From Dehalococcoidia bacterium (GTDB lineage: Bacteria; Chloroflexota; Dehalococcoidia; SM23-28-2; RBG-16-64-32), in assembly GCA_030690405.1 (NCBI GenBank), contig JAUYGU010000096.1, positions 1-15,283 of the forward strand: a DNA stretch of 15,283 nucleotides. The letters are read 5' to 3'. The position numbers were made by a program, and so were the translations under genes. The notes below the pieces were generated by a model. The model ran no database searches. It was not told where the DNA came from and was given only the letters and a program-made list of their open reading frames with translations. Positions 1 to 7,152 of this stretch are shown here, piece after piece. Every line of letters begins with the position of its first letter. The first letter of the stretch is position 1.

Positions 1-177
1 TAGCCGTTTCTTTGCCTTTCGTCTACAGAAACGCCAGATGCTTTTTGCTTACTCACCTCAACTGTATCCACACTGAAGAGTGTAGAGCCGCGCCGTAGCC
101 GCCCTTTACACCAATCGGATCAGCGAATAAAGTTGACCTGAATTGCCTCCCGCCACCCCGGATAGGAGCCTCCCCGC
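1..177. other. AT-richer leader region with no gene seen
   Basis: This stretch is visibly richer in A and T than the rest of the window. I find no convincing coding region in it on either strand. A small hairpin is present (ACACT 70-74, AGTGT 79-83, loop GAAG). It has no run of T after it and is too weak to call a terminator. The region most likely holds the promoter and leader of the plus-strand operon that begins at 178. Confidence 0.4.
105..133 (+). promoter_or_regulatory. Possible weak promoter for the hydrolase operon
   Basis: TTTACA (105-110) is followed after 17 bases by TAAAGT (128-133), a fair -35 and a poor -10 for a housekeeping sigma factor. It lies 45 bases before the TTG start at 178. 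This is pattern matching only, and the -10 agrees with the consensus at four of six positions. Confidence 0.22.
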
Positions 178-1050
178 TTGAGCGAGACCGATGGCTTCAA
201 CCACGAATACGCGACGATAAACGGCCTGCGCTACCATTACGTCCGCGAGGGCAGCGGGCCGCCCCTCTTCCTCATTCACGGCTGGCCCGGCTTCTGGTAC
301 GAGTGGCACCTGAACATCAAGACCCTCGCCCGGTCGTTCGACGTCGTCGTCCCGGACATGCGCGGCTACGGCTACTCCGATAAGCCGGACCTGCCGCCGG
401 AGGAGGGCTACACCGACGAGGTCATGGCCGAAGACCTGCGCGCCCTGGTGGCGCACCTGGGCTTCGAGAAGGTGAACATCGTCTCCCACGACTTCGGCTC
501 CGTCTGGACGCAGCGCTTCGTCCGCACCCACCCTCAACTGGTGGACCGCCTCATACTCTTCCAGCCCGCCTACCCCGGGATCGGTCCCCGCTTCTTCACG
601 CCGGACCGCCTCAGCGAAGTCTGGTACATGTTCTTCCACCAGCTCCCCCTGGCCGAGGAGCTTGTCGGCTCCAGCCGCAAGGCCACGGAGATATACCTCC
701 GCGACCGCCTCTCCCACTGGTCATACGACAAGTCGCTCTGGACGGACGAAGAGATAGAGCGCTTCGTGGACGCTTTCTCCCAGCCGGGCGCCCTGAGGGG
801 CGGCTTCAACTGCTACCGCGCCATGTTCCGCACCATGGGCCGCAGCCTCCAGGGAGACCTCACTATCCGCGCCCCCACGCTGGTCCTCTGGGCGGAGAAC
901 GACCCGATATTCCCCGCCGTCTGGGCCGATAAGCTTCCCGACTTCTTCCCGAACCTGACCATCCGAACCGTCCCTGAGTGCGGCCATTGGGTGCAGCGGG
1001 AGAAGCCCGGCCTGCTCCATGAAGCCATCGCCGAGTTCATCCCCGCCTGA
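178..1050 (+). CDS. Alpha/beta hydrolase, epoxide hydrolase-like (Asp nucleophile)
   Basis: A 290-residue alpha/beta-hydrolase-fold enzyme, probably cytoplasmic since no signal peptide is visible. The oxyanion-hole motif is HGWPG (34-38). The nucleophile elbow reads SHDFGS with Asp105 as nucleophile, which places it with epoxide hydrolases and haloalkane dehalogenases rather than serine esterases. The probable charge relay is Asp242 (ENDP) and His270 (CGHW). In the cap, FNCYRA puts Tyr213 where epoxide hydrolases have a ring-opening tyrosine (NWYR motif); Tyr150 or its neighbour could be the second. An epoxide hydrolase is therefore favoured over a dehalogenase, but the substrate is unknown. 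The TTG start is chosen because AGGAG (164-168) lies 9 bases upstream. It is the first gene of a four-gene operon and is followed 16 bases later by an LLM-class oxidoreductase. Confidence 0.85.
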   Translation: MSETDGFNHEYATINGLRYHYVREGSGPPLFLIHGWPGFWYEWHLNIKTLARSFDVVVPDMRGYGYSDKPDLPPEEGYTDEVMAEDLRALVAHLGFEKVNIVSHDFGSVWTQRFVRTHPQLVDRLILFQPAYPGIGPRFFTPDRLSEVWYMFFHQLPLAEELVGSSRKATEIYLRDRLSHWSYDKSLWTDEEIERFVDAFSQPGALRGGFNCYRAMFRTMGRSLQGDLTIRAPTLVLWAENDPIFPAVWADKLPDFFPNLTIRTVPECGHWVQREKPGLLHEAIAEFIPA

Positions 1051-1066
1051 GGAAAGGAGACCGCCC

Positions 1067-2092
1067 GTGCGCCTTGAGACTGTAGTCGTAGCCCCCAGCA
1101 TCCAGGACCTGGCCGATTACGCCCGCCGCATGGAGGAGATGGGCTACGACTCTATCGTCACGCCGGAGGCCGGCCACGACCCGTTCCTGCCCCTCATGAT
1201 CATCGCGGAGCACACGCAGACGCTCCGCTTCGGCACCGCCGTCGCCATCGCCTTCCCGCGCAGCCCCTTCGCCGTCGCCCAGATGTCCTGGGACCTCCAG
1301 CGCTTCTCCGGCGGCCGTTTCATGCTGGGGCTGGGCACGCAGGTGAAGGGCCACAACGAGCGTCGCTACTCCACCCCCTGGCCGGCGCCGCCCGGCCCCC
1401 GCCTGCGCGAGTACATCCTCTGCCTCAAGGCGATCTTCCACACCTTCCAGACCAACGAGCGCCCCAGCTTCCAGGGCCAGTGGTACCAGTTCACCCTCAT
1501 CTCCCCCTTCTTCAACCCCGGCCCCAACCCGGACGGCGGCAGCCTCCCCATCTACATCTCCGCCGTCAACAAGTACAACTGCCGCCTCGTCGGTGAGCTG
1601 TGCGATGGCATCCGCATGCACCCGTTCAACACCCCCAAGTACACGCGAGAGGTGATCATGCCCGCCATCGAAGAGGGCGCCAAGAAGGCCGGCCGCAAGC
1701 TGTCGGACATCGATATCGTCGGCGGCGGCTTTCTGATCACCGGCAAGACCGAAGAGGAGGTGGAGAGGGCGAAGGCGCCGGTAAGGCAGCAGATCTCCTT
1801 CTACGCGTCCACCCGGGCTTACCTGCCTGTGCTGGAGTGCCACGGCTGGGACGAGGTGGGCGCGAAGCTGTTCCGGCTGTCCATGGAGGGCAAATGGCCG
1901 GAGATGGGCGCCGCGATCACGGACGAGATGCTTGAGCAGTTCGCCATCATCGGCACGTACGACGAGATAGTGCCGAAGATCAAGGAGCGCTACTACGATG
2001 TCGCCACCACGCTGGACTTCGGCTACGCGACCTTTACCGCGGAGCAGGCGGAGCGGCTACGCTGGATGGTGCAGGAGCTTAAGAAACCCTGA
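1067..2092 (+). CDS. LLM-class flavin/F420-dependent oxidoreductase
   Basis: A 341-residue TIM-barrel enzyme of the luciferase-like monooxygenase superfamily. The family uses FMN or coenzyme F420 to oxidise or reduce small organic molecules. Family features seen: the early strand ending GYDSIVTPEAGHDPF, the LRFGTAVAIAFPRSP segment, the RFMLGLGTQVKGHN block and, late in the barrel, the ITGKTEEEVERAK segment. It resembles the F420-linked subgroup described in mycobacteria (MSMEG_2256-like), but F420 versus FMN cannot be settled from sequence alone. The GTG at 1067 is chosen because AAGGAG (1054-1059) sits 7 bases before it. An in-frame ATG at 1019 lies inside the upstream gene and would add a low-complexity Ser/Pro tail. 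It lies between a hydrolase and a 2H phosphoesterase, consistent with a catabolic operon. Confidence 0.88.
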   Translation: MRLETVVVAPSIQDLADYARRMEEMGYDSIVTPEAGHDPFLPLMIIAEHTQTLRFGTAVAIAFPRSPFAVAQMSWDLQRFSGGRFMLGLGTQVKGHNERRYSTPWPAPPGPRLREYILCLKAIFHTFQTNERPSFQGQWYQFTLISPFFNPGPNPDGGSLPIYISAVNKYNCRLVGELCDGIRMHPFNTPKYTREVIMPAIEEGAKKAGRKLSDIDIVGGGFLITGKTEEEVERAKAPVRQQISFYASTRAYLPVLECHGWDEVGAKLFRLSMEGKWPEMGAAITDEMLEQFAIIGTYDEIVPKIKERYYDVATTLDFGYATFTAEQAERLRWMVQELKKP

Positions 2093-2103
2093 CCGGCCCC
2101 CGC

Positions 2104-2814
2104 ATGAACGCAGCCGATAGGGAGACCGCAGAACGCCACCTCGCGATCTGGGAGGGGTTCCGGCGGCGGCCTGAGATATCGCCCTGGGCCGGCCGGCTAT
2201 CGCTTCCCGCAGACGTGGCGGCCATGGTGGGTTTCGTCGTTCCCGTCGAGGGCGAGGCCGTCCGCTGCGCCCTGGCGGACGCTTTGGTCAGGCTCAACGC
2301 CGGCGGCTGCCTCCTGCCCTACCCACCCGATTACTGGCACATCACGATCGTGCCGCCCGCTCTCCTCGCAGAGGGAGAGCGGGCGCGGCCGGCCGGCAGT
2401 CCGCCCCTCCTGCCGGTCTCCTTCGCCCTGGAGGCGCTCGAAACGGCGCGGACGGCCGTACGGGGGGCGGAGCCGTTTGAGGTCTCCGTGCGCGGCGTGA
2501 ACGCCTTTCGGGACGTCCTCGTCGCCATCCCCTACGACGGCGGCCGCGGCCTGGATCTCGGACGCGTCCTCCGCTCGGCGCTACCGGAGCTGCCGGCGCG
2601 CTACCACACCGGCCACGACCCCGTGCCCCACATATCGCTCGCCCAGTACGCCCGCGGAGGCCGCCTGGAGGCCCTGGCCGGGCTGCTGGAGGCGGAACGC
2701 GAGACTCCGCTCGGAAGCTTCCACGTCGAGCGGCTTGAGATGTTCGTGCTGCCGGTGCATGACGGAGCGCCCGGCTCCGTCGAGAAGCACGAGATAACCC
2801 TGGGCCGACCGTGA
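2104..2814 (+). CDS. 2H phosphoesterase (2'-5' RNA ligase family)
   Basis: A 236-residue protein with the two HxT/S motifs that define the 2H phosphoesterase superfamily: HITIV with His79 and HISLA with His176. These histidines act as the catalytic pair on 2',3'-cyclic or 2'-5' phosphodiester bonds in RNA or nucleotides. The two half-domains (about 35-120 and 125-236) show the usual internal pseudo-symmetry. An N-terminal helix of about 30 residues precedes the first strand. No good ribosome binding site precedes the ATG, which begins 11 bases after the previous stop, so translation probably depends on coupling. Its stop overlaps the GTG start of the next hydrolase (GTGA). What an RNA-type phosphoesterase does in a catabolic-looking operon is unclear; a small-molecule cyclic phosphate is a possible substrate. 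Confidence 0.8.
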   Translation: MNAADRETAERHLAIWEGFRRRPEISPWAGRLSLPADVAAMVGFVVPVEGEAVRCALADALVRLNAGGCLLPYPPDYWHITIVPPALLAEGERARPAGSPPLLPVSFALEALETARTAVRGAEPFEVSVRGVNAFRDVLVAIPYDGGRGLDLGRVLRSALPELPARYHTGHDPVPHISLAQYARGGRLEALAGLLEAERETPLGSFHVERLEMFVLPVHDGAPGSVEKHEITLGRP

Positions 2815-3680
2815 CGCCAAAGAGCGAGTTCGTAGAGGCGGGTGGGCTCCGCTTCCACTACCGGGATTGGGGCGGAAAGGGACAACCGCTGCTGCTCCTG
2901 CACGGCCTTGCCTCCAACGCGCGCATCTGGGACCTGACCGCTCCGTTGCTCACCGGCGGCTTCCGGATCGTCGCCCTGGACCAGCGCGGCCACGGCCTCA
3001 GCGACAAGCCGGACGGCGGCTACGACTTCGCGTCTGTCACCGGGGACCTGGCGGCGTTCGTTCAGGCGCTGGGGCTGGAGCGGCCGGCGCTGGCGGGCCA
3101 CTCCTGGGGCGCAAACGTCGCTCTGCAGTTCGCGGCGGACCACCCGGACGCCGTCTCCGCCCTGGCCCTGGTGGATGGCGGCTTCCTGGAGATATCCGCC
3201 TTCGAGGGGATGACCTGGGAGCGCACCTTGGAGATGATGTCGCCGCCGCCGCTGGCGGGGATAAAGCTGGAAGCGTTCCTCCAGGGCGCCCGCAACTGGC
3301 CGGGGCTGGGCGAGTTCTGGAACGACGATGTCCAGGAGATTGTCCTGGCCAACTTCCGCATCGACGAAGAGGGCAGAATCTACCCCCACCTCAGCCGCGA
3401 CAACCACCTGAAGATATTGCGCTCCTTGTGGGATCAGAAGCCGTCGGCCCTCTGGTCCCGCATTCGCTGCCCCACCCTCCTCATCCCCTCCGCACGCGAC
3501 AATCCCGACCCGCGCAACGCCGTCTGGTTGGAGCACAAGCGGAAGGGCATCGCCCTTGCGGAGCAGCGCGCGCCGTCGCTGAAGGTCACCTGGATGAACG
3601 ACACCATCCACGACGTGCCGCTACAGCGTCCTCAGGAGCTTGCCGGGGCTATTCGGTCGTTCCTGGAGAGCCGGGCCTAG
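2811..3680 (+). CDS. Alpha/beta hydrolase (Ser nucleophile)
   Basis: A 289-residue alpha/beta hydrolase. HGLAS (31-35) forms the oxyanion hole, GHSWGA carries the nucleophile Ser98, an Asp in the ARDNPD segment is the likely acid, and His267 (IHDV) is the catalytic base. This is a standard esterase/lipase/C-C hydrolase layout and contrasts with the Asp-nucleophile hydrolase that opens the operon. The start is the GTG that overlaps the preceding stop, so it is translationally coupled to the 2H phosphoesterase. The substrate is not predictable. It ends tail-to-tail with the AAA+ ATPase gene; the two TAG stops share the palindrome CTAG (3677-3680). Confidence 0.86.
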   Translation: MTPKSEFVEAGGLRFHYRDWGGKGQPLLLLHGLASNARIWDLTAPLLTGGFRIVALDQRGHGLSDKPDGGYDFASVTGDLAAFVQALGLERPALAGHSWGANVALQFAADHPDAVSALALVDGGFLEISAFEGMTWERTLEMMSPPPLAGIKLEAFLQGARNWPGLGEFWNDDVQEIVLANFRIDEEGRIYPHLSRDNHLKILRSLWDQKPSALWSRIRCPTLLIPSARDNPDPRNAVWLEHKRKGIALAEQRAPSLKVTWMNDTIHDVPLQRPQELAGAIRSFLESRA

Positions 3681-5206
3681 GTCTGTCCGCCGCTAGCGCG
3701 CTGGCTCGTGAACAGGTGGTACGCCCGCTCGAACGTCTCCTCGTCCAGCACGGGGTCACGCTCGTCATAGGCCGCGCCTTCGATGACGACCTCAACGAGG
3801 TCCTTGGCGTAGACGGCCCTGGGGGGATCACCGCCCTGGCCGTACAGCCGCTCGACCACACGCTCTATCGCCCCTTCGGGGGTGTGGACATTCTTCTGGC
3901 GGCAGAGCTGGCGCAGGATCTCCGCGAACTCCTCCCGGCCCGGGCTCGGTATCTCCACCTTGTAGAGGATCCGCCTCAGGAGGGCGTCGTCCGCCAGGTG
4001 CTCCACCGGCTGGTTTGTCGCGAACAGGAGCTGGACGTCAAAGGGGATGGTCAGCTTCTCCCCTGTGATGAGGCCAAGGCTATCCCAGCCGCGCTCGACG
4101 GAGATAAGCCAGCGGGTCATCAGTTCTCGCGGCGACGTGCGCTGCCGGCCAAGGTCATCCGCCACCAGCACGCCGCCCTGCGCCTTCACGTGGGCAGGCG
4201 CCTGGTAGAAGCGCGACTGCGGGTCGTAGGCGAGATCCAGCGACTCCGGTCCCACCTCAGACCCGAGGAGGACAGCCGGCCGCCGCACCAGGACCCAGCG
4301 CCGGTCCAGCTTCGCCTCGTCCTTCGTGGTGTTGCTATCGTCAAGCTCCTCCAGCGATTCGTGGATCGAGGGGTCAAATACGCGGATCACCTGACCGTAA
4401 GCGTATATCGCGTACGGTACGAGCACTCCGCCCTCTAGGCTGTGGGCGTAGCGCTCCAGGATGCAGGTCTTGCCGTTTCCGGAGGGGCCGTAGAGCATCG
4501 TAGTTTTGCCGGAGTAGAGGGCGCGGGCGACCGCGTCCGCGACCTCGGGCGCGAGGACGGACTGGCTGAGGATCGACTTGATTCGGGCCGGCGCGACAGT
4601 CTCCCTGCGGGCCTGCTGCGCCCGCATCACCTCGGCGTACTGCTCCGCCGTCACCGGCACGGGGCCGGCGTAGCGGGTGCGCTCCAGCGCCTCGGAGGCC
4701 CTGGCGGTGCCGCGCTCGGAGAGGCGGTAGCGGTAGTTACCGGTGAACAGGTCAGACTGGCTCATGACCTCGCACAGCCGCTCTTCCTGGATGGCCGCAA
4801 GGATCTGCTGCACCATGTTCTGACCCAGCCCCAGCCGGCGCATCAGCTGCGCCGACGAAGGCGTGCCGGAGTAGTGCATTATCTTCAGCGTCAGATCGGT
4901 GAGGAACGCCTTGGAGAGGCCCACCTCTGCCAGCGTGCGCGGCTGCCTCGGGAACAGTCCGTCCTGTGAGCCGTCCTCCAGCGAGGCGTCATCCTCTTCG
5001 GCTTCCAGGGTAGCGGCGACGTTCCTCAGCGTCTGCGCAATGGAGTCGCCGCTTTCGCCGTGGCCGGGATCGCGGTCCTGCTCCAGGCCACGGCCGTTAT
5101 CCCCAAAGCCTTCCCGGCCGGCGGCCGCGCCGGACGAAGGCTCCTGCGTGCCGTCTGCAAACTCCTCACCGGGCACACCTTCCCTGGGCTCCTGTCCGCT
5201 TTCCAT
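3677..5206 (-). CDS. AAA+ ATPase with acidic tail and winged-helix domain
   Basis: A 509-residue protein in three parts. Residues 1-85 are Gly/Glu/Asp-rich and look disordered. Residues about 90-180 look like a winged-helix or helical adaptor region (LSKAFLTDLTLKIMHYSG onward). Residues about 205-500 form an AAA+ ATPase with Walker A GPSGNGKT (240-247), Walker B GGVLVADD (344-351), sensor 1 FATN with Asn398, and a following LLRRI segment that may supply an arginine finger. The SRFYQAPAHVKAQGG block before Walker B is typical of a MoxR-like group of bacterial ATPases annotated only as ATPase; I do not know its partner or substrate. AGAGG lies 8 bases before the ATG. It is divergent from rex and shares its control region, so Rex control is possible but not shown. 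Confidence 0.82.
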   Translation of the reverse strand: MESGQEPREGVPGEEFADGTQEPSSGAAAGREGFGDNGRGLEQDRDPGHGESGDSIAQTLRNVAATLEAEEDDASLEDGSQDGLFPRQPRTLAEVGLSKAFLTDLTLKIMHYSGTPSSAQLMRRLGLGQNMVQQILAAIQEERLCEVMSQSDLFTGNYRYRLSERGTARASEALERTRYAGPVPVTAEQYAEVMRAQQARRETVAPARIKSILSQSVLAPEVADAVARALYSGKTTMLYGPSGNGKTCILERYAHSLEGGVLVPYAIYAYGQVIRVFDPSIHESLEELDDSNTTKDEAKLDRRWVLVRRPAVLLGSEVGPESLDLAYDPQSRFYQAPAHVKAQGGVLVADDLGRQRTSPRELMTRWLISVERGWDSLGLITGEKLTIPFDVQLLFATNQPVEHLADDALLRRILYKVEIPSPGREEFAEILRQLCRQKNVHTPEGAIERVVERLYGQGGDPPRAVYAKDLVEVVIEGAAYDERDPVLDEETFERAYHLFTSQRASGGQT

Positions 5207-5345
5207 ATAGAGATCCTCTTCTCGTGACCTAAGACTGCGTTCGCCTTCATCAGGTTAAGACGTCCCCGTCATAGATTGCGTTACCTGCGCTCGCACGGGC
5301 GGGGCCGGAAACGGACGCCGGCGAGCCGGCCGGCGAACCCAGGCG

Positions 5346-5365
5346 TTTGTAATTGTGAACACAAA
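5346..5365. promoter_or_regulatory. Putative Rex operator
   Basis: The site is an interrupted palindrome, TTTGT at 5346-5350 and ACAAA at 5361-5365, with AATTGTGAAC between. It resembles the Rex consensus TTGTGAA-N4-TTCACAA: the outer TTGT and CACAA are intact and the inner bases are degenerate. It ends three bases before the -35 of the rex promoter, where bound repressor would be expected to hinder RNA polymerase. Rex genes are commonly autoregulated, so this looks like NADH/NAD+-responsive feedback. Confidence 0.6.
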
Positions 5366-5368
5366 CCC

Positions 5369-5398
5369 TTGACTGACGCACCCGCGCGATGCTATAAG
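5369..5398 (+). promoter_or_regulatory. rex promoter
   Basis: TTGACT (5369-5374) and TATAAG (5393-5398) are separated by 18 bases and match sigma70-type boxes at five of six positions each. Transcription would start near 5405, giving a leader of about 75 bases before the rex ATG. Confidence 0.65.
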
Positions 5399-5418
5399 AT
5401 GCTCAAGCCACCCCCAGG

Positions 5419-5453
5419 CGATAGACGCTGACAAGGCGCCCTATCGGGTTTTT
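5419..5453 (+). promoter_or_regulatory. Leader hairpin with T-run upstream of rex
   Basis: CGATAG (5419-5424) can pair with CTATCG (5441-5446). The stem is followed by GG and five T (5449-5453). The stem is short and the loop is 16 bases, so this is at best a weak attenuator; it may equally be chance. Confidence 0.2.
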
Positions 5454-5481
5454 CGATGTACACATTCGGAGACCATCGCCA

Positions 5482-6111
5482 ATGGAGATACCGCCCGTAG
5501 TCATCGACCGCCTCCCGCTCTACACGCGGGCCCTGTCCGCCCTCGAGTCAGAGGCGCGGGATGTCGTCAGCTCCCAGGAGCTGGGCACCCGTCTGGGCGT
5601 GACCCCCGCCCAGATCCGCAAGGACCTCAGCTACTTCGGTCGCTTCGGCAAGCAGGGACGCGGATACAACGTCCGCAAGCTCCTAGATGAGCTGCAGCGC
5701 ATCCTGGGTCTGGACCGGCAATGGCGAATGGCGCTTGTGGGTGTGGGCAAGCTGGGCCGCGCGATCCTGGGGTACGAGGGGTTCGCGCCGCAGGGGTTCC
5801 GCATCGTCCAGGCGTTTGATACAGACCCCACGCGGGTCGGCGAACAGCTCAACGGCCTGACCGTCAAGAGCGCCGATGAGCTGGAGAGCGTGCTATCGGC
5901 GAACCCGGTGGACGTGGGGATCGTCGCCGTCCCGGCGGAGATCGCCCAGAGCGTGATCAACACGCTGGTCAAGTGCGGCGTGCGCGCAATCCTGAACTAC
6001 GCGCCGATAGCCGCCCAGGTACCGCGGGGAGTCCACCTCAAGCGCATAGAGCCCGTCCTTGCGCTCCAGAGCATGACCTACTACCTCAAGAACTCCCGCG
6101 GCCCCGCCTGA
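5482..6111 (+). CDS. rex: Redox-sensing transcriptional repressor Rex
   Basis: A 209-residue Rex homologue of normal family length. Rex dimers bind DNA through an N-terminal winged helix and release it when NADH occupies the C-terminal Rossmann domain, so they couple respiratory and fermentative genes to NADH/NAD+. Seen here: LGVTPAQIRKDLSYFG (38-53), the recognition-helix region, with the glycine-rich wing FGKQGRGYN (55-63); the nucleotide-binding GVGKLG (87-92); and the C-terminal IEPVLALQSMTYYL swap helix. GGAG (5468-5471) lies 10 bases before the ATG. An apparent Rex operator overlaps the promoter side, implying autoregulation. The gene ends six bases from the converging mreB homologue. 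Rex beside ATP synthase and a shared energy-state context is plausible, but no operator is seen before the atp genes in this window. Confidence 0.96.
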   Translation: MEIPPVVIDRLPLYTRALSALESEARDVVSSQELGTRLGVTPAQIRKDLSYFGRFGKQGRGYNVRKLLDELQRILGLDRQWRMALVGVGKLGRAILGYEGFAPQGFRIVQAFDTDPTRVGEQLNGLTVKSADELESVLSANPVDVGIVAVPAEIAQSVINTLVKCGVRAILNYAPIAAQVPRGVHLKRIEPVLALQSMTYYLKNSRGPA

Positions 6112-6117
6112 GGCACC

Positions 6118-7152
6118 CTAGAAGCTGACCAGCCACTCCCCTTCGGGAGGCTGCGCCCTCAGGATCAGCTCCAGGTGCTCCAGGGCGATACCCGCCCCTA
6201 TCGCCACGCACTCCATCGGGTTGTCCGCCACGTAGCAGGGGATGCCGATCTCCTGCGTGATCAGCCGGTCCAGGTTCCGCAGCAGCGCCGTCCCGCCCGT
6301 CAGCACGATCCCGCGGTCGATTATGTCGGAGGCGAGTTCCGGCGGCGTCCGCTCCAGGACCGACCGCACCGCCCCCAGGATCGTCTGGAGCGAATCGTGC
6401 AGCGCGGTGCACACGTCCTCCGCCGTCACCGTAATCGTCTTCGGCAGGCCGGTGATCTGATCGCGACCGCGCACGTCATACGTCAGTTGCTCTTCCAGCG
6501 GCAGCGCGCTGCCTATCGCGACCTTCAGCTCTTCGGCCGTGCGGTCCCCGATGTGGAGGTTGTAGCGCCGCTTGACGTGGCTGGCTATGGCGTCGTCCAG
6601 CCTGTCCCCGGCGACCCGGACCGACTCGCTGACCACTATGCCGTACATGGAGATGACGGCCGCCTCAGCGCGGCCGCCGCCGATGTCCACCACCATGTGG
6701 CCCTGGGGCAAGCTGACCGGAATCCGGGCACCGATGGCGGCCGCGAGCGGCTCCGGGATGACGTGCGCCGGCCGCCGGGCGCCGGCGGCCTCGCAGGCGT
6801 CCTGCACAGCCCGCTGCTCAACCCCCGTCACGCCCGCCGGCACGCAGATCATCACCTCCGGCTTCACCAAGGACAGACGGCCGTTCACCCTGCCGATGAA
6901 GTAGCGCAGCATCGCCTCCGTCGTCAGGTAATCGGCGATGACCCCGTCGCGCATGGGGCGTATCACCTGGATCGCGCCGGGCGTGCGGCCCAGCATCTCC
7001 CGCGCCTCGTTCCCCACGGCGACGATCGTGTTGTCCCGCTGGGCAACCGCCACCACGGCAGGCTCAGCGATGACGATCCCCTTGCCCTTCACGTACACAA
7101 GGACGTTGGCCGTGCCGAGGTCTACTCCAATGCGCTTTCCGAACAAACTCAC
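6118..7152 (-). CDS. mreB: MreB/Mbl-like actin homologue
   Basis: A 344-residue bacterial actin that would polymerise at the inner membrane and guide cell-wall synthesis. The phosphate-1 loop is [12 protein letters not shown] (9-20), [12 protein letters not shown] (64-75) is intact, and Glu134 in [10 protein letters not shown] corresponds to the catalytic Glu. The phosphate-2 loop reads [13 protein letters not shown]: Arg161-Ala162 replace the usual Thr-Thr, the first of which helps position the hydrolytic water in characterised MreB. The adenosine loop is LTGGTALL rather than GGGALL/GGGSLL. The gene overlaps the murA stop (GTGA). The ribosome binding site AGAGGG lies too near the GTG but 7 bases from an in-frame TTG at 7146, which may be the true start. 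The order atp-murA-mreB parallels atp-murAA-mbl in Bacillus, so it may be an Mbl-type paralogue; no mreC or mreD is present here. Confidence 0.92.
   Translation of the reverse strand: MSLFGKRIGVDLGTANVLVYVKGKGIVIAEPAVVAVAQRDNTIVAVGNEAREMLGRTPGAIQVIRPMRDGVIADYLTTEAMLRYFIGRVNGRLSLVKPEVMICVPAGVTGVEQRAVQDACEAAGARRPAHVIPEPLAAAIGARIPVSLPQGHMVVDIGGGRAEAAVISMYGIVVSESVRVAGDRLDDAIASHVKRRYNLHIGDRTAEELKVAIGSALPLEEQLTYDVRGRDQITGLPKTITVTAEDVCTALHDSLQTILGAVRSVLERTPPELASDIIDRGIVLTGGTALLRNLDRLITQEIGIPCYVADNPMECVAIGAGIALEHLELILRAQPPEGEWLVSF

Larger units (their letters stand above)
5207..5481. other. Divergent intergenic control region, AAA+ gene / rex
   Basis: This 275-base spacer separates the AAA+ gene (leftward) and rex (rightward). 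It contains a GC-rich hairpin (CGCCGGC 5316-5322, GCCGGCG 5329-5335), a Rex-like operator (5346-5365), a promoter reading toward rex (5369-5398) and a small leader hairpin followed by five T. I see no clear promoter for the AAA+ gene and no small coding region. Confidence 0.6.

Noticed and set aside
1019..1066. Upstream ATG for the LLM oxidoreductase
   Set aside because: It lies inside the previous gene, adds a low-complexity tail and has no ribosome binding site, whereas GTG 1067 has AAGGAG 7 bases upstream.
2867..4438. Long plus-strand open frame of 523 codons
   Set aside because: It runs antisense to the AAA+ gene and out of frame through the last hydrolase, has low-complexity Arg/Gly/Pro composition and no family motif. 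It is a GC-rich shadow.
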